Assembly: GCA_015501595.1 (NCBI GenBank)
Contig: JADNRX010000055.1
Coordinates: 62,001-126,000, forward strand
Direction: 5' to 3'
Length of the DNA: 64,000 nucleotides
Source: Hymenopellis radicata
Taxonomy: Eukaryota; Basidiomycota; Agaricomycetes; Agaricales; Physalacriaceae
Both the position numbers and the translations under genes were made by a program. The notes under the pieces were generated by a model, which was not told the DNA's origin, searched no databases, and saw only the letters and a list, made by a program, of their open reading frames with translations. Below are positions 1 through 11,499 of this stretch, in pieces (within the stretch, counting starts at the first letter, position 1; every line of letters begins with the position of its first letter).

Positions 1-84
1 ATCGACGTTCTGGACAGGATAGCGTGGGAGGCTATTTCCCTTCTTACCGTGACGTCACACAAGATCGAGTTCTAAGCACATCCA
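1..84 (+). CDS. possible 3' end of an upstream gene (partial)
   Basis: Reading frame 1 is open from the window edge to a TAA at 82-84 and gives 27 codons with protein-like composition (starts IDVLDRIAWEAISLL). It could be the last exon of a plus-strand gene that begins outside the window. No domain can be named from so short a piece, and chance is a fair alternative. The rest of the stretch up to the ZIP gene at 414 holds nothing I recognise. Confidence 0.25.
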
Positions 85-413
85 AGAACTTGCATGGCTA
101 AAACGCAGGTCTCTTAAATGCCTAATGTCCCATCTCTTCAAAGGTTCGTATTTGCTGATAGAAGCCCGCCATTCCGTAGACATCTCCATCTCTGCCAAGC
201 GTCGATGAGGCCATCATCCTGCCTTCGCCGTAAGACCGGAACTTAGCTTGATCATCAATGACAGTATGCAGGCGACTCGGGACTGGATTCATGATACAAC
301 AACATATAATCGCAAATACGCAGGAGATTATAAGATAGCACTATGCACAACAAGTAGGTAACATTGTCAATGGCTCGCAACCATCACGCCGCACTCAACC
401 TCCCACAGCATAC

Positions 414-1794
414 TCATGCCCATTTGCCAAGCAATGCCATCACCGCGCACCCGAGGAACATGCACCCAATGGCGTATACCAGCTGCTTATTGGAACCATT
501 CATCATTTCCTTGTTGAACAGGAACTCATGGGCGAGCAGCTGTCAGATTCCGTGTAAGTATGTGTCACCGCAATGGACCTTGCCAACGAAGACACGTACC
601 TCGACTAGACCCGTGTAGATGAGGATACCAGCGCTCAAAGAATCGAGGACACCGCTGACGATGGATGCCGTCGCGCTCCCAGGGTTGTAAGAGGTGCGAA
701 CACCGAGGCCCGCGGCGATTCCGATGGGTGTCGTCAGACCATAGAGAATGGCGGCAGCGTATGGTACCCAGTGGAATCGCGCTGGGAGATCCATGTAGGC
801 AAGACGCGAACCGATACCCAAGCCTTCGAACGTTTCTGGGGACCTCGTCAGCGTGACAGGATGGAAACGCGCGCCACAACTTACGGTGGAAGACTACGAC
901 TACAAACAGAACTTTGAAATCTTCATCTACCGCTAGGGTCAAACCTATCAGGACACTATGGGGAACCGTGTAAGAACTTGGGACGTTTGACGCGCGAGAA
1001 AATCGCACCTGTGTAGAACGACACCAAACTCGAGGATGGCAATTCCGATGATCTGGGTGAGGGCAGAGTCCATCACGTAGTGCGATTCTGATGCGCGCTC
1101 TATGTCAACTGAGCTGTCCGTGCCGGACTTGATTTTGTCGACATCAGTATTGCCTTCGGGGCCGTGGGCAGCGTGTCCGCCAGCGACATGACCATGGGCG
1201 TCTATCGGGTATCGTTAGAGCTTGATTGTATGGATGTGGCGCAGACGCACCGTGCTGGAGACCGAGACTAGCTAATTTGCTGGTTCCCCATTTGAAAGCC
1301 ACGAGCTCGACGATGAAGATGAAGAATATACTAAGCATGCAGAGTGCTAGGGCGTATGGCTAGAATGCAAAACCAGGTTGAATGGAGACGTTGATTGGAA
1401 TGGACGGTAACGCACGTAGTCCCCCCACCCCTCAGCAAGACATTCCGATCCCAGAGCCTCCAAGCCAGGATCGAGTAGATGAATGAACGCGGTCGCAATC
1501 TAGACGATGATTGTTATTTTAGGCATTTGTGAGGGAGAACTGGGAGACTTACGATAACCCCGCTGCCAAAGTATTTTGCGAAGCTAAACACCGATAAGCC
1601 ACAGGGACTGCAAAGAAGCTATAAACGTACTCGAAGACCGGTTTTGGGACATGTAACCACTTGGACCTTCTCGACAAAACGGGAAACAGCGCTCCTGCCG
1701 TCGATCCAAATCCGATAATGAAGATGGAGGCCACGCGCAGGCCTAGGAAGGTGTCCGCGCCACCTCCCGAGCCACACTCTGGTGATTCCGACAT
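414..1794 (-). CDS. ZIP-family zinc/iron transporter
   Basis: Multi-exon membrane protein, plasma-membrane metal uptake type (ZRT1/ZRT2-like). The start ATG at 1794-1792 opens MSESPECGSGGGADTF, followed by the first membrane helix. Exons then give FAKYFGSGVI and IATAFIHLLDP. After a loop with HAAHGPEG comes the ZIP core: ALTQIIGIAILEFGVVLH, then SVLIGLTLAVDEDFKVLF with the metal-binding H-x3-G type signature, then GIGSRLAYM and a helix with GLGVRTSYNPGSA. The last intron is 540-599 with clean GT/AG ends and joins LVE to LLAHEFLFNKEMM. Translation ends WMFLG-type helix then LLGKWA and TGA at 416-414. These blocks and their order are typical of fungal ZIP transporters. The substrate, Zn or Fe, cannot be told from sequence. 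Confidence 0.88.
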
Positions 1795-2313
1795 TTCTGT
1801 ATGTTTGCGTCTTGACAAAGGGAAAGAAAAGGCGATGAATCTTCGCGATAAAGGAACAGACTCGTGTCGGTTTGTGGGTGTCTTCAGTGAGAAAACATTC
1901 CGCACTGCTTATATTCGCCAAGCGAACCTTGAAAATGAGGAGTGCACCAGTCACCCATGCGATCACTGATCGCCAGAAATATCGCCGCCTGAGTAATTGT
2001 ATAAGGACGTTTCTAATTGGGCTACCATGCGAGTACCCTTCCGTCACCGCCAGGCATATGTAGATTAGAACTTGTTTGGCAGTTGGTCGCGTCTAACTGT
2101 AACTGTAGAGATGTGATGTCGTGTTATACTATGTAAGGCGCCCATTAGAGTTACACCGCACACAAGTAAATGGAGAAACGCTGACGCCACAGAGTCAGAC
2201 GCATCAGGGCTTTTCAGTGAAATTGCAAGGGGAGATTGGGGCCCACTACTACTACTGCGAGGGTGCTTGGGGTTCCGTTCCTCCTGAACCTGAGCGATAG
2301 CCAGATCGCAGTT
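1795..2313. other. intergenic region between ZIP 5' end and RPF1 3' end
   Basis: About 520 bp with only short overlapping open frames that lack a plausible ATG context or recognisable composition. It should hold the promoter of the ZIP transporter (5' end at 1794) and the 3' UTR of RPF1 (stop at 2314). No tRNA, repeat or clear motif seen. Confidence 0.4.
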
Positions 2314-3616
2314 CTACAAAAAGAACGTTTTCCGAGTGGTCTCTAACTCAGGCTGGAATGCTATCAGTAACACAAAACATATACCCGAACAGTCAAACGA
2401 ACCTTCCACGCCCACAGGAATTCGTCTTGTTTTGGCGGAACAAGCTTCCCCTCTTCCTTGCTCTCCTCCTCCTCATCACCAGTGTCAAATTCCAGTGGTT
2501 TCGGCGCTTCGCCAAGGTTCTTCACTGCTGGTATGCCTTTTCTCAGCGATCGCAACTTGAGGGTGAACCGCGGCCCAATCTCTTGCAAAGCCACCTTCTC
2601 CGTTGAGCGGAATGCATATCTATTGATGGTTCAGTCCCAGAGGATGACGCAAGCCTAACAACACGCACCGATGTCGTCTGAAGAACAAAAAGTCGCGTTG
2701 ATTGTGTAGCGTCACAACCTGCCGCCCCTCAAACTCCGGCATGGGCGGGAAGAGTGTTTGGAACAGCCGCCCAACACTGTGACCGAGTCGAGTAACAAAG
2801 TTGTTCAGCACAAGTTCCGGAAAGTGTGATGTTGCTCGTGCATGTCCCTGTGAACATCAAGTCAACTGAGATAATACGCGTCAGAGGTTACTCACATATA
2901 TTTGTTTCGTGAGTTCAATCGAGGTGAGTTTGAAGTACGCGGTTGGACCGCTGGGTAAATGTATCAAAGTAATGGCATCTATGGAAATGAGCAGAGAGAT
3001 GTAGACCTGCGGGTGGGACGCACTTGGTTTCTTCATATCTTCATTCACGACACACATATGCTTATACCCTCTCCCGCCGCCCATCCCGCGATCCGTCCCA
3101 TCTCAAAGCCCTTTCCCTTTTTCCGCCGTATAAACTCTGCCCCAGGGAATACACCGACGAGCTCGTCGCAGAAATCATATGTTGACTTCGAGGCCTTGGG
3201 CGAAGTGGTGATGAGGATCTTTGGAGGGATGCTGGGGTCATCCGTGGACGTGAAGTAGTCGGCAAACGGATCGTTGGCAATATCTGCAGCAGTCTCGTCG
3301 GTGATCCCGCCAGTGCCTGAGCCCGACGCCTCTGCTGATGGGTCGGCAGTCAGAAAAGACGGGTCAAACTCGCGCATATTGTCCAGTGTGCGCGGCACAT
3401 TTTCTGCCAGTCGTTTCTGATAATACGAGTCAATATTTGCAACATTGCCGAGTCGCAGTCGCGCACTTTCTTTGCAGCAGGATCTTTTGCCTCCAATTTG
3501 GCCTGCGCAAGCCGCTTTTCCAGTTTTCGTTGTCCTTTGGCTTTCTTTGCTTTTCGGGCCATTTCTTCCCGTTTCATTTTGTTTTTAATAAGCGACGGTT
3601 CGAGTGTAGGCGCCAT
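2314..3616 (-). CDS. RPF1: Ribosome production factor 1, Brix-domain protein
   Basis: Nucleolar protein needed for large (60S) subunit assembly. The start ATG at 3616-3614 opens a Lys-rich coiled N-terminus ([19 protein letters not shown]). After an intron come [13 protein letters not shown] and an acidic linker. The Brix domain opens with [20 protein letters not shown] and runs through [57 protein letters not shown] and [20 protein letters not shown]. The C-terminal block [15 protein letters not shown], an acidic stretch and DEFLWAWK lead through a last intron into [12 protein letters not shown] and the stop. All are family hallmarks. About 350 residues, the usual size. The neighbouring ZIP gene lies in the same direction but is unrelated in function. 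Confidence 0.92.
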
Positions 3617-4142
3617 CGTAGCAGAAGCGTCTCAATGCGATCTAAATGGCGGCAGGAGGAAAACTTGAGTAGCGTGACATACATAACAACATGTCACTGA
3701 TTAAGAAAGGAAGATGACTGGAAGATGTACAACTAGCTTCCTTTGAGCTTCCTATGCATATTACGGTCCAGCTCTATACGAAGGTCATACGAGCCGGGCA
3801 TCTGAGACCGAAACTTGGGCCTCCAACAAGTGTAAATAGTTGCGCACAGTCTTCGAACTTCAAATCGCAACAGATCTGCACCAAGTGGTGATCAAGCTTG
3901 AGACGGTGATACATGGATGATGGAGTGCTAAGGAGTACAAATACAATCGATCAACTGAGGACATAAGGACAGTGAAGGAGCATGGCTACGAGTACAGAAC
4001 ACGGAAACAAGAAAGAGTACAGAACAGGGAAACAAGAAAGTAGCTTTTGTCAGATGGTCGACTAGTAGAATAGTATGAGCAGCTTTGAGAAGGATAAACG
4101 AAGTAGCTAACTTTCATGTCAGACCACTGAACAACAATCGAT
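3617..4142. other. intergenic region with a 25-bp tandem repeat
   Basis: Lies between the RPF1 start (3616) and the end of the BTB gene (4143). No coding signal. It contains the tandem duplication listed separately at 3991-4040; the remainder should be the RPF1 promoter and the BTB 3' UTR. Confidence 0.4.
3991..4040. repeat. two-copy 25-bp tandem repeat
   Basis: Two adjoining 25-bp units, 3991-4015 and 4016-4040, each beginning AGTACAGAACA and ending GGAAACAAGAAAG, differ at one base by eye. A simple local duplication downstream of the BTB gene; no function suggested. Confidence 0.8.
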
Positions 4143-5150
4143 TTAACGCGCGCAGTCAAGATCTGCCTGCATAATTTGCATTGCAGGCCTTCCAGGAGGG
4201 ACAGAAGTGTCGACTGAATGGTAGATACTGAGGTGTCTAATAATGATACCTGTCAGGACTTGTACACGTGTCTCGGGAAAAAAGACAAACTCACTGGCGT
4301 CTGCGTCCCATAATAAACAAGCTACAGCCAAAACCCATGCGCGGCTCAATCTCTCGTATGCCGAGTAGTTACACGATGGTGTCGGAGAATGGGCCTCCAA
4401 TGGCTCGGACAAAAGATCCTTCAGAGCATTCTTTCGCTTGGAATGCAGGTGGAACAACCGCAAAAGGTATTTTGGATGGACGAGGTCTGCCATCTCATCT
4501 GTGATGCTTTGCAGACGGAAGTTAAGGAGATACGGCGACGCCGCCACCGCAAGTTCTTCGAGATCGAAGCGCGATGCGAGCACGTACACTTGGAGTGGTG
4601 AAAGAGGCGTCTGGTAGCGAACGCCTCATAGAGAGCGGTAGCAGACCCCACATACGTCTTGGGCTGCATGCCGTAGTGTGGGAAGCGATCAATGGCACGG
4701 ATAAGGGTGTCAAGCAGATAGGTATCCGTGAGTTTGATGCCATAGATAGCGGCGAACATTACATTCAGCATGGTCGACGCCTCGGGGATGTGGATGAGAG
4801 TCTCTTGCTCGGTATCCGCCAACAAATGGGCGAAATTATTCTCCGATGAACGCAGGAGGACATCTCGGTGAACATGGAATAAATGATTGTCCGACGAGAG
4901 TATCTTCAAGTCGGGACGCGAGAGACCAAACAGCAAATCGGCGTGAAATGTGGCTGAAGGCGTGACGGTCGGCGACGGGCCAGACAAGGCTCGTCCGGCT
5001 ACACAAAAAATTAAGGACATCGAGAAGCAGGACCCATCCAACTAACCGGGGGCGTGGACAGCTGCGATTCAGAAAGGTCTTGGCTCTCCCGTCCCACTCA
5101 TGGCCATGAGTAAAATTCATACCGTATTCCTCGACATCGGTGAAGTTCAT
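4143..5150 (-). CDS. BTB/POZ domain protein of the mushroom-expanded family (frame break near 4605)
   Basis: The N-terminal half reads PDLKILSSDNHLFHVHRDVL, a BTB fold start, then IPEASTMLNVMFAAIYG and TLIRAIDRFPHYGM. The C-terminal half reads VYVLASRFDLEELAVAASPY, ITDEMADLVHPKYLLRLFHL, PTPSCNYSAYERLSRAWVLA, the layout of the large uncharacterised BTB family of Agaricomycetes. The two halves sit in different frames: after YEAFATRRL the frame must move by one base near 4600-4612 to reach SPLQVYVL. No workable intron covers this, so it is a 1-base loss in the sequence or a real lesion. A 45-nt intron after WDADA joins the last exon. The chosen start (ATG 5150-5148, MNFTDVEEY) with an intron reaching to GRALSGPSP is tentative. 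Such proteins are thought to be protein-interaction or ubiquitin-ligase adaptors; the role here is unknown. Confidence 0.65.
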
Positions 5151-6627
5151 GTAGGGCGACAAGGCCCCCACGGCACGGGCATCTTCTGCACCTTTGACGC
5201 TGTTCGGCCCTGTGGCCAACTGCGATGCTGCAAGTGTTGAGCCTGGGATAAAATGCCTCGGTCGGTGGTATTCCAAAGAGTAAAAAGGGATGTGGGAAGA
5301 AGTTTTCGTCGATACAAGACCTTTTAAGTTCACTACAATTGTGATGTACGTGATGTGCTTCCCTCGTTCTCAAGAAGTCGTGGCCTGGAGTCGAAACGCG
5401 TCATGATTTGCGAGACGCGTTCACTGCTGTAGGAGGAAACACAGAAAGACGGTGATTTTGCTGTCAATAACAACGGTGGTGGCACAGGAGCGGAACACGT
5501 AGCGATTAAATCAAATCGTTACTTGAGCTTGGGCTTGAACGTTTGAACAGCGGCGGCGGCGGTGGTATTATCCGTTGAGGCAGGCGACACATTTCAATGG
5601 CAATAGGTACGTACACTGTGATTGTGATGTTATCGGAATCCTCGCCAGGCAAAAGAAGGATAATACTTACATTGGCATCTTTGAGCGTCGTGTGCTATCC
5701 CTTGAAGTCACATTTGGGATCGTCGAGCTATCGTGACGGTCAGACGACGTAGCTCAATCACCGGAGTTCTCCGTGTCCCTCGCTGCCATTCTTGACGTAC
5801 GCAAGCAATACGCAAGCCCCATGCAGGACCATCAGTAGACTCTCAACTTCGTCAGAGACCGTTCATGTCCATCAAAAGCAATCACACGCTTCCGACACTC
5901 GCTGCCCGCCTTTACTCCACATGTGGCTTTGAACGTGGCCCAATTCAACACGTTCCAATACTGTTATACGGCGCGGCAGTGCGAATATGGCCCCGACGCC
6001 CAGATTACGCGGCGTAGGCATCGCGTATGGGTCATCCATAATTTCGACAAAGATTCCGATGAGGCCCAGCATCGAGGCGCGCGCGGAGCTCGATATAGCA
6101 TGCATGCATGAGTTCGTATTGTTTTGCTAGTGGTGCTCGGATGGAGTGAAGAAGCGAGAGCGAGGTCAGATGCTTTTTAACGACAAAGGCAGCCAATTGA
6201 GGGTGCAACAGCCGAATGAGTCGGAAGGATAGATAGACAGATAGAGAGTCGGAAGATTGAGGATGACCCAGTTCTATCATTAGATTCAATCCGACAGAGC
6301 CACGTTCGGATCGCGTTGCTACCATCCCGGAGACAGAGAGGTGACATTGTAGAGCAGCTTTGAGAGGCAACTAGGAGGAAAAAGGAAAAGTGATCGATAT
6401 CGGTATGTTGCCGGCGGCGCGGGGGCATTTGCCTTGAACAACTTCAACTACTACCTCTACGACCGCCACCACATACATAAGTACTCTATTCTGAACGCCG
6501 AAAGCATCATGGCGTCTCGGAGAATACTCTATGGCTAAAACTTTAAAGCATGTTACATCTTCGGAAGCAGACTTCGTTTATATTCGCTCTTGATTCTACT
6601 CGCAGCCACATCGACAACTCGCTTGAT
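5151..6627. other. long intergenic region, no gene seen
   Basis: About 1.5 kb between two divergent genes (BTB on minus, hydrolase on plus). It holds short simple repeats (a CGG run near 5550, a GATA/GACA-like run at about 6227-6248) but no open frame with convincing composition, no family motif and no tRNA. The minus-strand frame just upstream of the chosen BTB start stays open for another ~180 bp, so the BTB protein might begin farther upstream. Confidence 0.4.
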
Positions 6628-7613
6628 ATGCCTCTCTTGACCTCAGCAGATGGAACGTTACTCTTCGCCGACGCAGTGGGTGACCCATCCAAGCCAGCCC
6701 TCGTTTTCATACATGGGCTGTGTGTCGGAGGACTCGTGTGGGACGCGATATTCGAAGATCCCAAATGGTCTGAGGTGTTCTATCTTGTAAGGAGGCTGTT
6801 TCTTCCTCTTTCTTTGACTTTGACGCCGCTATAGGTTCGCTACGACACTCGCGGGCACGGACAGAGTGGAATGCCGACAGACCCTGCGGCATGGGAGTCT
6901 CAAAGACTTGCCGAGGATTTTGACGCGGTTGTCGACGCGTTTGCGCTGAGCGCCCTTACGTGCTGGGATGGTATGTTCCTTTGTTTGAAAATAGCCCAGC
7001 ATCTGACATCTCATTACAGGAGTATGGGAGGTGCGCTCGAATTCGAATCCATCGTATCAGCACTTAATCAAATCATCTAGCTACGCATGCCGCCGATATC
7101 CTGGCCTTACATCCGCCATCATACCTCTCAGGAATAATCCACCTTGAAGCCGTACCATTTGCGACACTCGAAGCATTAGGTGCAATATGCAAGGACGCTC
7201 CGAAGTCACTTTTCCCTCTCATCGCTGCCCCGCCGGATGTTTCGACTTTCCAGCATGCATGCAACCAGTTCGTCGGCATCTGTTCCAATGTGGCGTCGTT
7301 CAAGTTGAAGGCGATCTGCCTTGGGTATATGATTGCCCAGCCGCGCGCGGTGGTGCAGATCGTGCTTGGGCGCACTCAAGACCCAACTGGGTTGCTGAAG
7401 GCAGGTGAAGAGGGCCTGCCGTTGTTGGCGATGGGTGCCGCGAACGACTTGACGATGTACCCTGAGGTCAGCTTTGGGTTTATGGAGCGCTTCAAGAACA
7501 AGAAGCTTGTGATCATTGAGGGCGCCGACCATATGCCGTGGTTGACGCAGTCCGAGTTCATGAGGCAGACTATCTTGTCCTGGATACAGAATGTTCGCGA
7601 GAAGTCCGTTTAG
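6628..7613 (+). CDS. alpha/beta hydrolase (frame break near 6946)
   Basis: Start ATG 6628 (MPLLTSADGTLLFADAVGD). FIHGLCVGG is the oxyanion-hole HG motif. Intron 6787-6834 leads to VRYDTRGHGQSGMP. The nucleophile elbow GWSMG is split by an intron (6971-7019), and a third intron (7031-7080) leads to ATHAADILALHPPSYLSG. Later come the acid-loop candidate GAANDLTMYPE and catalytic His in IEGADHMPW. Ser, Asp and His are therefore all present. Between VVDAFAL and RPYVLGWSMG the frame must move one base at about 6943-6950, where CTGAGC may have been CTGGAGC; no intron explains it. Substrate unknown; resembles fungal hydrolases of the peroxidase/epoxide-hydrolase-like group. The gene is otherwise intact, so I take it as functional with an assembly slip. 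Confidence 0.75.
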
Positions 7614-7840
7614 TAACAAGAGCATGCTTTGAATACTTAAGCCACATCCATCTGACGCAAATTCCTGTTTGTGGAACGATTCGTCTTTGTGACTGTCCAC
7701 CTGCCTTTGTAGAAGATAGACACCGCCAATCTAAAGAAAGGAAAGAAAATTTACTCGGCTCGGTCCCATCAGGAATGCCGGCTAGATACAGTGACACGAT
7801 GTGCCTCAATCTACGTTAGACGCCTGCCGCGTACCAAAAG

Positions 7841-9894
7841 CTATGAGCTATCGTCGTCTTCGTCGTCGTATTCTTCATCATCATCGTCTTCTCCTTCAGG
7901 TTCATCCATTGCTTCTTTAAGCTGAGGAATATTGTCAGCCACATACCCAGTAGTAGCAGGTTCACGAACCATTTCAATAAGCTCATGACATTCATTCAGA
8001 TGTGCCATAACGATGCCCTGTCCTTCCGGTATGGAACCGTCTATGCCTATGAATTTTCCGTCCTTTCTCATTGACTCAATCTGGTGAAGAGCGAGTTGAT
8101 ACTACATCATCGCGTTAATGATGAGTCCGAGTTGCCATGTTGGAAGAAGGGAGCGTAGGAAGAGGAATGAAACGACAGGAAAGGACCACGCACGGGATAG
8201 AGATCACGGGGACTAAACGGTCCACCATACTTCAATACTTCATTCAAACATTTCTTGACAGTGTTCAGCTTGTTGGCCTGTGCGAAGGGAGTGAGAACTG
8301 AAAGCTAAACATAGAGCGGAGAACTCACAATAGGCATCAGCTCTTCAGACACCGGTTCACTCGAAGATAGCAGTCGGTATATCAGGCCATAGCATCGCCG
8401 CAAGAGGTACAGGAGGACCTAAATAACATCAGAAATGTCCACGGCGGCTAGAATAGACAGAGTCCTTACGTATTGCCCCTCAGGTCGATTGCCCTCAGAG
8501 TCCAAGAATTTACCATCCACCCTCATCTTGTCGATTTCTTGTAGACTGAGAGAGTAATTCCACAAATCGGTTTCGCGTAAGCTCCACCGGTGCGTGAGGA
8601 CTAGGCCCTCCAGTTCGGCGCGGATCTCACTGAGTCGATCATGGATGGGTTTCAGGGAAGAGGGAACGTTTTTCGAGTCCTCATTCGCCTTGATTTCTTG
8701 TGCAATTTCGAAACATTCCTCCAACAGTGAGGAGCAAACTGCTTGTGACGATGGCACCATACCGCCGGGTCCAAGGAATCGTCCGTCGACGCGTTTGCTA
8801 CATTGAACAAGAATCATCAGTTAGCGGTCACCGTTCGGAGAGTTGGGTGCCCCCCGTGGATAGAGTCACAGACTAGATGGAAAGCGGTACTCAACGAATC
8901 AATTTTTCGGAGTTCCTCCTGTAATGGTTTGAGTTCAGCCTTGTGAGAGCCTTCTTTCGCAGCCAGGGCCACAAGGTGTCGTCTTATATTAACGAGTCTT
9001 TCGTGGATGGGGATAAGTTCGGGCGAGAGAACCGATAAACCTTCTTGAAGCGAGCGCACTATTCCGTCTATACACAAACGGGGTTAGAAGACATGTCTGA
9101 ACGCAATAATACGTTGATCTTACCGCATTCACCGAGTTGGCGTTCAAGAAGTTTGGTCAGGGATTCCGGATGCTTTCCAGCAGTTGCATCCCTCTGCACG
9201 ATTTGTCGAAGATCGCTGAGCCGTCGCTGAAAAGGAGCGAGATCGGACTCGTTGTAGACCCCCGACTCTATTCATGTGGTTCAAAATTTGCTAAAAGAAC
9301 GGCGGTCATTAGTACGAGATCATTCGGGATAATTCATTCCGCTGAATTAGATGAAGCGAGATGGTCATGTGTGGCATGTTACGCGACTATCTCGCGTTCT
9401 TTCATCAAGAAAGACTTACCCGCATAGATGCAATCTGGGAATAGATAGCAGGTGTATCCCTCGTCTTGCCAATGGTAAGATTAGAACAACGAAAGTAACG
9501 TGAAGACATCGGCCAGGGTGGTATCGAGTCGATTGTTGTAGATGTCGTTGTCATTTCTGACGTCGTTTAATTTGGACACTGAGAACAGATGTCTGGATGA
9601 GATACGGCAACGGCGATAATGGGAGGCTAAGCTTGCCTTGCTTCACGACGGCCTGGTACAGAGAGTTGACATCTGAGGCTTTGATGAATTCAGCACGATT
9701 CTTCTTGAGTGCTGTAAGCCTGTTTCGAATACTACAGAGAGTGTGGTTGAGAGACTCGGCGATCTCGAGGCAATGAAAGCAGTACTTGATGACAGCTTCA
9801 AGAATAGGTAATTCTGCGTAAGTAACACGGTCAGTTACATTCAGGATGCCAAAGATAAGTGTGTCGTACCCTCGTGGGGTATTTGGCCAGCCAT
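7841..9894 (-). CDS. DUF2408-domain protein with repeated modules and acidic tail
   Basis: Uncharacterised fungal family. A 25-nt first exon (ATG 9894-9892, MAGQIPHE) is joined by an intron (9814-9869) to ELPILEAVIKYCFHCLEIAE. The protein then alternates helical pieces (SIRNRLTALKK; DLAPFQRRLSDLRQIVQ; LIPIHERLVNIRRHLVALA; LKPIHDRLSEIRAELEG) with a signature RVDGRFLGPGGMVPSSQ, RVDGKFLDSEGNRPEGQ and RKDGKFIGIDGSIPEGQ. So a module of helix pair plus DGKF..G..PEGQ occurs at least three times. The end is a run of Asp/Glu (EGEDDDDEEYDDEDDDSS) before TAG 7843-7841. At least eight short introns. The family has no known function; cytoplasmic or nuclear scaffold is a guess. Confidence 0.75.
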
Positions 9895-10260
9895 TCATGT
9901 ATAGATGCAGCTTTCCAGATGAGAAAGGGTGCAAGTATGTCGTAGTACAAGTCAGACCCGTCGTGCCGTATTGCATCATACCGGCACGGCTGCACGTGCA
10001 GGTCTCCTTTCTCGCAGATCTTCCACTGTTTTGAGGACGCATAAAGAGCTGGATTGGACATGCAGGGAGCGTATTGTAAAAAGATAAGAGATAAAATAGA
10101 ATACCCGTAGTTTCCAGCGCGAGCCCAGCTGAGACAACCGTGGTCAGTGCGCGACACAGCCACGTGGCCAACGTGGTGTTATATTAAACGACAGCCCTTG
10201 CCAAAGCTTGAACATCTCCCTCCATCGCTGCATCCTCCATCGCGCCCAACCTCATTGACA

Positions 10261-10906
10261 ATGACCGACAAGATCAGAGAGGTATGCTAGCGTCGCCGAT
10301 TCTCGTGTATACCGTCTTATCGTCGTCTGCGCAGAAATTGAACAACCTCCGCATCGAGGCTGACAACGCAGTCACTCGCGCGGAAGAGGCCGAGGCCAAG
10401 AACAAGAAATACGAGCAGCTCATCCTCGAGAAGGACCAGGAGATCACCTCGCTGCATCATAAACTCGGCGTGCTCGATGGCGAGCTAGAGAAGACTGAAG
10501 CAAAGTTAGCGGAATACAAAGCGGCTCAGGAGGAGGGCGAGCATTCCAAGACAACAAATGAAGGTCTGTTGCGGAAGATACAGTTGCTAGAGGAGGAGCT
10601 CGACAACGCCGAGAAGAACGTCAAGGACACTGTCGAGAAGTAGGTCCTTTGTTCGCTTTGCCCTTGCACTGCTGATTGCTCTGTGATCTAGACTACGACA
10701 GGTCGATGTCAAGGCGGAGCACTTTGAGCGCCAGGTCGGCCGTGTTGAGCAGGAGCGCGATATGTGGGAGAAGAAGTACGAGGTACGTCGTCGTCGTCGT
10801 GCTCTGCTCCATCTCACATGTCTCGCAATCGTAGGAAGAGAACGCAAAGTACGTCAAGTCAAAAGCGGAACTCGAAGAACTCGTTGCAACGATGGAAGGG
10901 CTTTAA
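10261..10906 (+). CDS. tropomyosin
   Basis: Actin-filament binding coiled coil of 161 residues, the usual fungal size (Cdc8/Tpm1 class). Four exons: 10261-10281 (MTDKIRE), 10335-10639, 10692-10782 and 10835-10906, all with GT..AG introns. Heptad pattern is visible throughout, for example LNNLRIEADNAVTRAEEAE, LEKDQEITSLHHKLGVLDGE and the end KAELEELVATMEGL. The first intron after seven codons is typical of basidiomycete tropomyosin genes. Stabilises actin cables and the cytokinetic ring in fungi. Confidence 0.93.
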
Positions 10907-11499
10907 TGTGGTCTCACGCACACCCCTTATCCCATCTCCATCGTCTGTATCACCACTTGATGACCCCCACGTCGTATCATTCTCTGCGGTTTCTCATAGT
11001 TTTCTAATTGCACTACATTCAATGGATTTTGTTTCTAATCGACCTCGATGATATCCGTGTTCCGCACAAACGCGTCACTTATTGTCTTGTTACAGTGCGC
11101 CTCTTTCGCTATTCGAATGCCATTTCAAGTTGCCGCATGCAACCATTCATGCCATCCAAGTTCCGAAACTACACCGCAACGTGCTTGCATCCTCTTTTAT
11201 CTTTGAATGTGCTCGGGTATCCGGAAACTTCTAGTCAATCGTGTCTAGAACGTGCTAATTCAGCATGCGGCTTCGGGAGTCAAAGGACCGTGTATGTCAT
11301 CAGGCGAAGGCTCTACTTTAGCAGATATTGTACACGCCCGCTCTACACGTTCTTATTGGTACGCATGCTCCTACTCACTTCTCTCCTTGACCCATGCAGT
11401 CTCCTGGTTCGTAGGCAAGCTGGCGTACCTTTCCACGAAATTCTCCCGTGAAGGGAAGGTATAAATGCAGGGATCCTCACCAAGTTGACAGCAAAAGCA
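10907..11499. other. intergenic region: tropomyosin 3' UTR and ribonuclease promoter
   Basis: About 590 bp. One open frame (roughly 11008-11451) exists but starts in what should be the tropomyosin 3' UTR and has no recognisable composition. The only element I can point to is the TATA-like box listed at 11460. Confidence 0.4.
11460..11466 (+). promoter_or_regulatory. TATA-like box before the T1-type ribonuclease gene
   Basis: TATAAAT ends 33 bp before the ATG at 11500. A TATA box so close to the start fits a short 5' leader, as is common for highly expressed secreted fungal proteins. Position-based inference only. Confidence 0.5.

Noticed and set aside
7034..7052. T-loop-like TTCGAATCC
   Set aside because: Lies inside the third intron of the hydrolase gene, and no cloverleaf can be drawn around it.
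11008..11451. 147-codon plus-strand open frame downstream of tropomyosin
   Set aside because: Overlaps the expected tropomyosin 3' UTR and ribonuclease promoter, begins in a poor context, and its translation has no domain-like pattern.
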